Positions 1-5,347 of a DNA stretch of 5,401 bases are shown here, one piece after another. The notes beneath the pieces were generated by a model, which was given only the letters and a program-made list of their open reading frames with translations, ran no database searches and had not been told where the DNA came from. The position numbers and the translations under genes are program-made. Where the stretch lies: the NCBI GenBank assembly GCA_945919165.1, contig CAMEIZ010000118.1, positions 1 through 5,401 on the forward strand. The letters run 5' to 3'. Origin of the DNA: an uncultured Traorella sp. (GTDB taxonomy: Bacteria; Bacillota_I; Bacilli_A; Erysipelotrichales; Erysipelotrichaceae). Position 1 is the first letter of the stretch, and each line of letters starts with the position of its first letter.

Positions 1-706
1 GATTAAATACCTTACAGCAAATGCCCATACTTCTGATTTTCTCATCATAGTTTTCAGGCAGCTTTGGCATACATCCGGCATCATCGTATAATATGCGAAC
101 ATCGACTCCCGCTTTTACTTTTTCAGTTAACAGATCAAGGATGTCATTCAGCATTTTTCCTTCTTCAAGGATAAAATACTCCAAAAATACAAATTTCTCT
201 GCCTTTTGAATCTCTCTCATCAACAATTCATAGTATTGCTGACCATCCGCAATAAAAACACTTTTTGTATTTTTAAAGCAGGGATATCCGGCATATCGCA
301 TCAAATAATTTGCCTGCTTATACGCTTCAATGTTCTCATCCTTGAGTTCATTCATCAGCGTTTCTTCCTGTTTCATAAAATCATAACGAAGCTCATTTGA
401 AGCAGTGATGATCCTTCTCAGTTCGCGGGGAACTTTCTGTCCTCCAAACAATAAATAAAGAATCCCACCAAATGTCGGTGCCACCAGAATGATGGATGTC
501 CATGCTAGTTTATATGTGGGATTATCATTATTGTTATAAATATAGATAACCATTAACACACTGGTGATTTTTAACAGTGTTGCTATTGTCTGGGAAATCG
601 AAGACAAAAATGACAGCACCAAAAACAAAAGAAATATTTCAAACAAGATAACATAAGCTACAATCATCATTTTGCTGAATAAAATATTGATCAGTTTTTT
701 CTTCAT
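1..706 (-). CDS. cls: Cardiolipin synthase (phospholipase D superfamily), N-terminal part; runs off left edge
   Basis: Translating the complement from ATG 706-704 gives 235 open residues with no stop before the edge. Residues about 14-33, 40-57 and 68-87 are hydrophobic and predicted to be membrane segments. The stretch NPTYKLAWTSIILVAPTFGG (63-82), followed by ILYLLFG, is the signature of the PLDc_N domain at the start of bacterial cardiolipin synthases. Residues 147-210 (SVFIADGQQYYELLM, KFVFLEYFIL, VDVRILYDDAG) match the start of the first PLD catalytic domain. Known family members are about 480-510 residues with two HKD motifs and join two phosphatidylglycerols into cardiolipin plus glycerol at the membrane; both HKD motifs would lie outside this window, so catalytic competence cannot be judged. 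The start is supported by GGGGGA at 716-711, four bases from the ATG. A related PLD-family lipid synthase is the only real alternative. Confidence 0.9.
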   Translation of the reverse strand, partial: MKKKLINILFSKMMIVAYVILFEIFLLFLVLSFLSSISQTIATLLKITSVLMVIYIYNNNDNPTYKLAWTSIILVAPTFGGILYLLFGGQKVPRELRRIITASNELRYDFMKQEETLMNELKDENIEAYKQANYLMRYAGYPCFKNTKSVFIADGQQYYELLMREIQKAEKFVFLEYFILEEGKMLNDILDLLTEKVKAGVDVRILYDDAGCMPKLPENYDEKIRSMGICCKVFN

Positions 707-710
707 AACA

Positions 711-733
711 TCCCCCATATGCAGTCTATTATA
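711..733 (-). promoter_or_regulatory. Probable cls promoter -10 and ribosome binding site
   Basis: On the minus strand a perfect TATAAT lies at 733-728 and the purine-rich GGGGGA Shine-Dalgarno at 716-711. A start site near 721 would give a leader of roughly 15 bases. No good -35 is present at 17 bp, where there is only a T-run. The -10 call rests on the perfect hexamer and its position, and the promoter could be weak or activator-dependent. Confidence 0.5.
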
Positions 734-773
734 ACTCATTTTTCAATTAAAAAAAAGAGTGTTTAAAAGCTAT

Positions 774-826
774 AAAAAAAAGTGACACTTCTGTCATAAC
801 AGTGGTAAACTAATGAAAAACTGTTA
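774..826 (-). terminator. Two adjacent hairpins followed by U8; terminator-like element upstream of cls
   Basis: Reading the minus strand, TAACAGT (826-820) can pair with ACTGTTA (803-797) across a 16-base loop. Immediately next, TGACA (796-792) pairs with TGTCA (787-783) around a GAAG tetraloop. One C and eight Ts (781-774) follow. The second hairpin plus U-tract has the form of an intrinsic terminator, but its stem is only 5 bp. A competing hairpin, CTGT/ACAG (802-799 with 794-791), shares bases with both. The lysoplasmalogenase already ends at its own terminator 40-90 bases upstream, so this may be a backup terminator, the 3' end of a short RNA, or an attenuator. The function is not determined by the sequence. 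Confidence 0.4.
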
Positions 827-863
827 AGATTTATATGTAATTTATCTAGTCTTCCTATTGACT

Positions 864-896
864 AAACAAAAAAGATCAAAACGATCTTTTTTGTTT
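864..896 (-). terminator. Intrinsic terminator of the lysoplasmalogenase gene
   Basis: A perfect 14-bp inverted repeat (864-877 with 883-896) surrounds a 5-base loop. In the minus-strand transcript the descending arm reads GATCTTTTTTGTTT, so the U-rich tail is part of the stem. It begins one base after the TAG stop at 900-898. The core is GATC plus A-U pairs, typical of short AT-rich Firmicute terminators. Its symmetry means it could also work in the other direction, but no plus-strand gene feeds into it. Confidence 0.85.
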
Positions 897-897
897 T

Positions 898-1536
898 CTA
901 AAATGTAGTCATACTTAATAATAATACAGCAAAATAATACGTGAACAGATTAAAAAATTTCAGCAGCTTATGTTTATCTTCGTAAAAATATAAAAACAAC
1001 AATATAAAATCAGAAATCAGAAAACTAAAACAGCCCACCATAAGCCATTTATAAGATAAATCAAAAAAAGCCATATCTACTCCTTTAACACATAAAAGAG
1101 TAATAATGATCGAATAAACCAAAATCGGTCTCTTATGATTGCCTATATGAAATTTAGGAAGCTGGATCAGCTTAGAAGCAACAAAACACATGACCATTGG
1201 CAATAGAAGATCAATTAATTCAAACTGTGTAATCCGACTCATTTGAATAATAAAAAACAAATGCCCTGATACAAAGGATGCCAACCCCAGCACAAACATA
1301 GAAGAATCTTCTTTTTTCTCAACCATACCTAACAAAACATCTCCCAAAAAGCAGAAGATGAAAGCTATCATCCAAATCCATTCCATCTGATCTTTCATAG
1401 TGATATAAGCCATTAATACAAAAATAAAGCTAGTGATTGATTTTATGATCAAATAATACTTTCTTGATTTTTTACGATAGCTGGCTGCCATCAGTAAACC
1501 AAAACAAATTCCATAAATTATAATGAATATCTGCAT
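898..1536 (-). CDS. YhhN/TMEM86-family integral membrane protein, probable lysoplasmalogenase
   Basis: This 212-residue, very hydrophobic protein has about seven or eight predicted membrane segments. It follows the YhhN family pattern in order: K32 with S33-x-T35 (family KPxT), G65-D66 in a CFLGDVLLGM segment, the GLASFVSGHLFF stretch with H92, S175-D176 in GCFSFLISDF, and T199-Y200-Y201 near the end. Family members (human TMEM86, E. coli YhhN) are integral membrane enzymes; characterised ones hydrolyse the vinyl-ether bond of lysoplasmalogens to an aldehyde and a glycerophospho-head group. A polar Q or H that usually follows the terminal Y-Y pair is V204 here. The length is normal for the family. 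Start at 1536 is supported by GGGAGAGA at 1548-1541, four bases upstream. It is not co-transcribed with malQ, judging by the terminator between them. Plasmalogens are known in anaerobic bacteria, which fits; the substrate is inferred. Confidence 0.82.
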   Translation of the reverse strand: MQIFIIIYGICFGLLMAASYRKKSRKYYLIIKSITSFIFVLMAYITMKDQMEWIWMIAFIFCFLGDVLLGMVEKKEDSSMFVLGLASFVSGHLFFIIQMSRITQFELIDLLLPMVMCFVASKLIQLPKFHIGNHKRPILVYSIIITLLCVKGVDMAFFDLSYKWLMVGCFSFLISDFILLFLYFYEDKHKLLKFFNLFTYYFAVLLLSMTTF

Positions 1537-1553
1537 CTTATCTCTCCCATATT

Positions 1554-1588
1554 ATTATGACATATAACGAATAGAAAAGATAGGTCAA
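1554..1588 (-). promoter_or_regulatory. Candidate promoter(s) for the lysoplasmalogenase gene, overlapping the malQ terminator
   Basis: On the minus strand TTGACC (1588-1583, five of six consensus bases) is followed after 16 bp by TATATG (1566-1561). A second possibility is the extended -10 TGTCATAAT (1562-1554), which lacks a good -35 at 17 bp. The first gives a leader of about 18 bases, the second one of about 10. The TTGACC lies in the loop and descending arm of the malQ terminator. Confidence 0.45.
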
Positions 1589-1599
1589 ACCTATCTTTT
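1571..1599 (-). terminator. Intrinsic terminator of malQ, containing its stop codon
   Basis: A perfect 10-bp inverted repeat (1575-1584 with 1590-1599, AAAAGATAGG and its complement) has a 5-base loop. In the minus-strand transcript the ascending arm includes the last two sense codons (Lys, Arg) and the TAG stop at 1593-1591. The descending arm ends in TTTT, then C and TATT. The tail is short, so efficiency may be moderate. Confidence 0.75.
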
Positions 1600-3033
1600 T
1601 GCTTCTTTTATCCATTTATTTAAATCATCCAGCTTTTTTTCAAATTTTTTGAAATCCGACATTTTCCATCGCCAGTTTCTCTGATCTGTTGTACCTGGTG
1701 TATTCATTCTGGAACGATTGTCCAAATTGAGAAAATCCTGCATCGGGAAAATAGCATACTTTGCTCTTGAATTCAACACATAAGCGATAAACTGATCTGT
1801 AATGGTATCCTGATCATATCCTGCTGTTGAAAAGAAGGTCTTTGTTCTTCTCTTAAAAGCATAGCTCTGAGAGGTAAACCAGGTACGCGTCAAAGGATTG
1901 TCATGCGTGCCTGTAAAAGCTACCATATTTTCTTCATCATTGGCATAAGGTGTATATGGATTAAAAGTAAACTGAGCAACTTTCATTCCCGGGAAATGAT
2001 AGTGATCTCTTAGTTTCAGCACTTCTAAGCGTAAATCACCCAGATCCTCTGCAATTATGTTTAATCCGTGAATTTTTTCCAAAAGAAGATCAAACAATTC
2101 ATAGCCATAAGCTTCCACCCATTCACCCTCAATAGCTGTCGGACATGAAGCCGGTATCTTCCAATATGTATCAAATGCCCTGAAATGATCAATGCGAATC
2201 AAATCAAATAAAACAGCATTATAATTCAGTCGATCATACCAGAAATCAAAATCATTTTCTCTTAAATAATCCCAGTCATAAAGAGGATTTCCCCATCTTT
2301 GTCCGGTTTCTGAGAAATAATCAGGCGGTACTCCTGCAATAAAGCTTGGACGGCCTTGATCATCCAGTAAAAAAGCTTTTTGATTGGACCAGACATCCTC
2401 ACTGTCAATTCCTACATAAAACGGCAAATCACCAATGATTTCAATACCGTTTTCATTCGCATAACGTTTTACCTTCATCCATTGCTGATAAAGCGTATAC
2501 TGAATAAACATTTCATATTGAATACCTGTTTCATGAGGACCTAGATCATATTCATGATTTTTGATCCAGTTTTTCTGATCCTCTGGCCATTCATTCCAGA
2601 TTTTCATCCCATTGTATTTCTTCAGCGTCAAAAAAACCGCATAACGATATACCCATTCCTGCTGGATAAATTTCTCATACTCCTGATCCGGCTGAAAATT
2701 TTCAAAAGCCTCCAAATAATATGCCTGCTTATATTTTCTTACTTCTTCATAGTCTACATGGCATTTATTGGCATTGAACTTTTTAGTTTTTTTGATCAAT
2801 CCTTTTTTTAAAAGTTCATCAAGACTGATATATAAATCATCCATGGCTTTTGATGAATATGCCTGATAAGGACTGTTTCCATACCCCAAAGGATTTAACG
2901 GAAGGATCTGCCACAGGCTGCAACCGGCTTTTTTTAAATCGTCGATAAAACGAAAACAGCTGTTACCAAAATCGCCAACACCATAATCACTTGGCAAAGA
3001 CGAAACAGCCAGTAAAATTCCAGCTTTTCTCAT
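1591..3033 (-). CDS. malQ: 4-alpha-glucanotransferase (amylomaltase, disproportionating enzyme), GH77
   Basis: A complete 480-residue protein, normal for the shorter bacterial amylomaltases. It opens with RKAGILLAVSSLPSDYGVGD, the GH77 N-terminal signature. WQILPLNPLGYGNSPYQAYS (41-60) and GDLPFYVGIDSEDVW (201-215) are conserved barrel strands. The predicted catalytic residues are nucleophile D282 in RIDHFRAF, acid/base E329 in IIAEDLG, and D378 in FTGTHDNP; their order and motifs match Thermus amylomaltase. The 250s-type loop is at about 235-250 (VPPDYFSETGQRWGNP). The C-terminal PGT-x-x-x-RNWRWK is also typical. The enzyme moves 4-alpha-linked glucan segments between maltodextrins in the cytoplasm, serving maltose, starch and glycogen breakdown. 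Start at 3033 is supported by a strong AAGGAG Shine-Dalgarno (3046-3041), seven bases away. No other glycogen or maltose gene is in the window and no clear CcpA site is seen upstream, so it appears to be a stand-alone unit. Confidence 0.97.
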   Translation of the reverse strand: MRKAGILLAVSSLPSDYGVGDFGNSCFRFIDDLKKAGCSLWQILPLNPLGYGNSPYQAYSSKAMDDLYISLDELLKKGLIKKTKKFNANKCHVDYEEVRKYKQAYYLEAFENFQPDQEYEKFIQQEWVYRYAVFLTLKKYNGMKIWNEWPEDQKNWIKNHEYDLGPHETGIQYEMFIQYTLYQQWMKVKRYANENGIEIIGDLPFYVGIDSEDVWSNQKAFLLDDQGRPSFIAGVPPDYFSETGQRWGNPLYDWDYLRENDFDFWYDRLNYNAVLFDLIRIDHFRAFDTYWKIPASCPTAIEGEWVEAYGYELFDLLLEKIHGLNIIAEDLGDLRLEVLKLRDHYHFPGMKVAQFTFNPYTPYANDEENMVAFTGTHDNPLTRTWFTSQSYAFKRRTKTFFSTAGYDQDTITDQFIAYVLNSRAKYAIFPMQDFLNLDNRSRMNTPGTTDQRNWRWKMSDFKKFEKKLDDLNKWIKEAKR

Positions 3034-3071
3034 ATCACCACTCCTTATAAATTCTTATTTTGATCAATTTA

Positions 3072-3100
3072 ATACTATCAAATGAAAAAAACAGTTTCAA
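3072..3100 (-). promoter_or_regulatory. malQ promoter
   Basis: On the minus strand TTGAAA (3100-3095) is separated by exactly 17 bp from TAGTAT (3077-3072). TGA directly precedes the -10, giving an extended -10 form. The start site would be near 3065, giving a leader of about 30 bases that carries the AAGGAG Shine-Dalgarno. Only one base separates its -35 from the U-tract of the MATE terminator. An 8-bp palindrome TTGATCAA (3060-3067) sits at the expected start site and could be chance. Confidence 0.65.
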
Positions 3101-3101
3101 G

Positions 3102-3134
3102 AAAAAAAAGACTGAAAGTCACTCTTTCAATCTT
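3102..3134 (-). terminator. Intrinsic terminator of the MATE transporter gene
   Basis: In the minus-strand transcript AAGATTGAAAG (3134-3124) pairs with CTTTCAGTCTT (3118-3108) through 10 Watson-Crick pairs and one U-G wobble, around a 5-base loop. It runs straight into eight Ts (3109-3102), the last two bases of the descending arm being counted in the T-run. On the opposite strand the wobble becomes a C-A mismatch, so the element favours the minus strand. The stem starts inside the TAA stop codon (3135-3133). Confidence 0.88.
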
Positions 3135-4485
3135 ATGAAGTCAAATTAACTACCCATTTTTCTTTTCTTAACAGACTTGTTGATAAAATCATTTTAAAAA
3201 GCTCACAGGATTGCCCAATCAGATACATCAGAAAAATATCAATCTGCGTGAAATAAGCTATTATAGCTAAAAGAGGAATATTACATACCCACATAAAACA
3301 GCTATCCATGATCAAAGTAGATTTGGTATCTCCTCCCGCTCGAACAATAAAATAATTCTGGGTATTGATCGTATAAAGAATAAAACATAACGCCTGTACA
3401 TGGATCATTTTCTGTGCCACTAGAAGTACATCACTGCTGGCAGAGCTGTATAAATAAGGAACTATAAAGCTCATACCAAACATCAAAACGGCAAACATAA
3501 CAGCCACACTGATTGAAAATCCTATCATATGATATCCATTTTCTTTCGCCTTTTCAAGCTGATTGGCACCCAAAGGCTGACTGACCATAACCGTTGTTGC
3601 TACTGCCATGCCAGAGAACAAGGTAAAGAAAATATCCGTTGTCGTGGTTGTAATCGCATAGCCGCTTAAAACATGACTTCCTCGTGTTCCATATAATTTT
3701 AAAATCATGGCATTCCCTGCTGACCACAGAATTTCATTCAAACAAAGCGGAGCTGCTTTATACGTAATCTGTTTGATTAAAGAAAATGGAATGTGATGCA
3801 GCTGAGTGATCTTGGATTTAAAAGGAAAATCCCCAATTTTTAAAGCTGTTAATAAAAGCAAAAGTTCTAAAAGACGAGCAATTAAGGTCGCAAGAGCAGC
3901 GCCAACCACACCCAGACAAGGAAAACCAAAATGGCCAAAAATCAAACAATAATTAAAAAAAGTATTTGTTAAAACACTAATAACACTAATAAACAACGGA
4001 ATCTTAGCTTCACCGATACAGCGCATTGCACATGAAACAGCAATCGAACAGCCCAAAGGCAAAAAGGTATAACAAGCATAGCGAAGATATAAAGCCCCCG
4101 TTTCAATCAAAATTTCATCCTGTGTAAAGAAATGAAGAATTTCCCTTGGAAAAAAAAGCGCTATAAGAAAAAACGGAAGAATAATGACATAAGCTCCCCA
4201 TATTGAAAAACGAAAGGACTCCTTCATACGTTCTTCATTTTTTGCACCAAAGTATTGAGCAATAAAAATACCAGCTGCATTGACAACACCAAAGGTACCA
4301 AAATTCATAATCATGAAAAAACGATTCACTGCTGCAACACCGCCAATTGCTGCATCGCCTAACTGACCTACCATAAGTGAGTCAACCAAGCTGACAGATG
4401 TTGTCACAAGATTTTGTAACATAATCGGTATGGCAACACTCAACACCATGAAATTAAAGGTTTTATTTCCAAAATATTTGTTCAT
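3133..4485 (-). CDS. MATE family multidrug/cation-coupled efflux transporter
   Basis: A 450-residue membrane protein with about 12 predicted transmembrane segments in two related halves, the usual size for the family. First-half hallmarks are P20-x-x-x-Q24 in helix 1, VDSLMVGQLGDAAIGGVAAV (34-53), the QYFGA motif (77-81) after helix 2, NYCLIFGHFGFP (178-189) and GVVGAALAT (192-200). The second half repeats the pattern with N250-E251 and W254, SQPLGANQLEKAK (302-314) matching the first QYFGA motif, RAGGDTK (382-388) and E428 in a late helix. MATE proteins export organic cations, drugs or metabolites in exchange for Na+ or H+; the substrate and coupling ion here cannot be read from sequence. 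Start at 4485 is supported by AGGGAGA (4497-4491) with a 5-base gap. It is transcribed divergently from the Nudix gene, with interleaved promoters. Assignment to the family is firm; assignment to a named transporter is not attempted. Confidence 0.95.
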   Translation of the reverse strand: MNKYFGNKTFNFMVLSVAIPIMLQNLVTTSVSLVDSLMVGQLGDAAIGGVAAVNRFFMIMNFGTFGVVNAAGIFIAQYFGAKNEERMKESFRFSIWGAYVIILPFFLIALFFPREILHFFTQDEILIETGALYLRYACYTFLPLGCSIAVSCAMRCIGEAKIPLFISVISVLTNTFFNYCLIFGHFGFPCLGVVGAALATLIARLLELLLLLTALKIGDFPFKSKITQLHHIPFSLIKQITYKAAPLCLNEILWSAGNAMILKLYGTRGSHVLSGYAITTTTTDIFFTLFSGMAVATTVMVSQPLGANQLEKAKENGYHMIGFSISVAVMFAVLMFGMSFIVPYLYSSASSDVLLVAQKMIHVQALCFILYTINTQNYFIVRAGGDTKSTLIMDSCFMWVCNIPLLAIIAYFTQIDIFLMYLIGQSCELFKMILSTSLLRKEKWVVNLTS

Positions 4486-4506
4486 ACAATTCTCCCTAAT
4501 GTTACT

Positions 4507-4534
4507 AGAATAGCATATTCTTTTTTATAGTCAA
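4507..4534 (-). promoter_or_regulatory. Promoter of the MATE transporter gene
   Basis: On the minus strand TTGACT (4534-4529, five of six consensus) is followed after 16 bp by TATTCT (4512-4507), preceded by TGC, an extended -10. The expected start is near 4500, giving a leader of about 15 bases that begins just before the Shine-Dalgarno. Its -35 sits back-to-back with the weak -35 position of the divergent Nudix promoter. Confidence 0.65.
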
Positions 4535-4561
4535 GCAATTTCTGATATAATGAAAAGGGTG
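4523..4561 (+). promoter_or_regulatory. Nudix gene promoter (extended -10) and Shine-Dalgarno-like sequence
   Basis: A perfect TATAAT (4546-4551) is preceded by TGA (4543-4545), an extended -10. The -35 position at 17 bp (4523-4528, TTTTAT) is poor. A start near 4557-4559 leaves about 10 bases before the ATG at 4568. AAGGGTGA (4555-4562) is Shine-Dalgarno-like and would lie at the very 5' end of the RNA, aimed at ATG 4568 and not at GTG 4609. Confidence 0.6.
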
Positions 4562-4567
4562 AATCAT

Positions 4568-4608
4568 ATGGAAAAAAAATAACGAGTGAAAACATTTATG
4601 AAGGCCGA
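4568..4608 (+). other. Displaced N-terminal coding segment of the Nudix gene, one base out of frame at an A8 tract
   Basis: ATG 4568, correctly placed after AAGGGTGA, reads Met-Glu-Lys-Lys and then hits TAA at 4580-4582. If the A8 tract (4572-4579) had nine As, or if the ribosome slipped back one base there, the frame would continue as MEKKITSENIYEGR straight into the Nudix frame at 4609. That segment resembles the N-terminus of NudF-type ADP-ribose pyrophosphatases (B. subtilis NudF begins with a similar EEKTI..xxIFSGKVI stretch, from memory). Between the in-frame TGA at 4543 and GTG 4609 the Nudix frame has no ATG, GTG or TTG codon. Sequencing error, mutation, transcriptional slippage and programmed frameshifting are all possible. 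Confidence 0.7.
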
Positions 4609-5106
4609 GTGATTCGTGTGACAAAGGATCAGGTTTTATGTGAAAACGGTCTTGAAAGTACAAGAGAATGTGTCAGCGCACCTGGCGGCGTAGCCATATT
4701 GGCAATACAAAACAACAAAATTCTTCTGGTTCGTCAATATCGCTATGTAATTCAACAGGATACCTTAGAAATACCTGCGGGAAAAATTGAACCAAATGAA
4801 GAATTAAAAACTTGTGCTCTTCGTGAATTAGAAGAAGAAACCGGTTATCGAACAGACAGAATGGAAAAAATCTTTACTTTTTTTCCAACACCCGGTTTCT
4901 GCAGTGAAGTACTTCATATCTATGAAGCTAATCAACTTCAAAAACTTGATCAGCCAAAAGCTATGGATGAAGATGAAAATATTGAATGTATCTGGATGAG
5001 TTTAGATGATGCCTATGAAGCTGTATTGAATGGTACTATACAGGACAGCAAAACTATGATTGCCATCATGTATGCTGTTAATCAAATACACAAAATAAAT
5101 CTTTAG
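4609..5106 (+). CDS. Nudix hydrolase, ADP-ribose pyrophosphatase (NudF/YffH type)
   Basis: The uninterrupted frame from GTG 4609 gives 165 residues. The Nudix box is complete: G58, E64, R72-E73-L74, E76-E77, G79, with Y80 at the final aliphatic position. Before it lie TRECVSAPGGVAILAI (18-33) and ILLVRQYRY...LEIPAG (38-58), typical of the ADP-ribose branch, and P95 in FPTPGF, about 15 residues beyond the box, is the position associated with ADP-ribose specificity. The family hydrolyses ADP-ribose to AMP and ribose-5-phosphate using Mg2+, usually as a cytoplasmic dimer. B. subtilis NudF is about 185 residues; adding the displaced segment 4568-4608 would make 179 here, whereas a GTG start removes about 14 N-terminal residues that contribute a strand in the family. 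GAAGG at 4600-4604, four bases before GTG, could act as a weak internal ribosome site. Family identity is firm, the ADP-ribose substrate is likely, the true start is uncertain. Confidence 0.9.
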   Translation: MIRVTKDQVLCENGLESTRECVSAPGGVAILAIQNNKILLVRQYRYVIQQDTLEIPAGKIEPNEELKTCALRELEEETGYRTDRMEKIFTFFPTPGFCSEVLHIYEANQLQKLDQPKAMDEDENIECIWMSLDDAYEAVLNGTIQDSKTMIAIMYAVNQIHKINL

Positions 5107-5149
5107 AGTCATTAAAAAAAGTGATTTTACTTATCCATTTCAAAAACTC

Positions 5150-5209
5150 AAAAAAAAATTAAATTTTTTTCAAAAAAAAGTTGACATGTCGTGTATGTAG
5201 TGGTATTAT
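5150..5209 (+). promoter_or_regulatory. Strong tRNA-operon promoter with UP-like A/T element
   Basis: TTGACA (5181-5186, perfect) is separated by 17 bp from TATTAT (5204-5209, five of six), which is preceded by TGG, an extended -10. Just upstream, 5150-5179 is a run of A9, TTAAA, T7, C and A8, closely resembling the AAA-W-rich-TTTT-NNN-AAA layout of UP elements that bind the RNA polymerase alpha subunit at rRNA promoters. A start near 5216 leaves a leader of about 14 bases before tRNA-Ile. No convincing terminator for the Nudix gene is seen in 5107-5149; the only dyad (5152-5158 with 5164-5170) is all A-T and coincides with this element. Confidence 0.85.
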
Positions 5210-5229
5210 ATCAAAGCAAACGATGAAAC

Positions 5230-5303
<74 letters not shown>

Positions 5304-5315
5304 CTGATTTCCATT

Positions 5316-5332
5316 ATGAGAACTGTTCTCAT
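5316..5332 (+). other. Short hairpin between the two tRNA genes
   Basis: ATGAGAA (5316-5322) and TTCTCAT (5326-5332) form a perfect 7-bp stem with a CTG loop. No T-run follows, so it is not an intrinsic terminator. In a tRNA-Ile/tRNA-Ala co-transcript it could mark a processing site in the 44-base spacer. It could also be chance. Confidence 0.45.
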
Positions 5333-5347
5333 TGAATTGTAATATAT

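Noticed and set aside
206..400. 64-codon plus-strand open frame
   Set aside because: It lies wholly inside the cls gene in antisense, has no Shine-Dalgarno and resembles no protein; the cls frame has clear domain matches.
747..797. Short minus-strand frame (about 16 codons) overlapping the U8 hairpin, a possible leader peptide
   Set aside because: No Shine-Dalgarno precedes its ATG, and it mostly encodes Phe from the T-runs.
2554..2811. 85-codon plus-strand open frame
   Set aside because: It is antisense to the conserved malQ coding region and its hydrophobic composition is what reading an AT-rich gene backwards gives.
3034..3110. CcpA catabolite-repression (cre) site upstream of malQ
   Set aside because: Searched by eye because malQ is a sugar gene, but no match to the cre consensus is present; TTGATCAA is too short to call.
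1591..4485. malQ and MATE as an operon or a sugar/drug-linked system
   Set aside because: A strong terminator and a separate promoter lie between them, and MATE transporters have no established link to glucan metabolism.
5318..5330. GAGAACTGTTCTC dyad as a LexA/SOS operator
   Set aside because: The Gram-positive LexA box has GAAC and GTTC four bases apart; here they are one base apart and lie between two tRNA genes.
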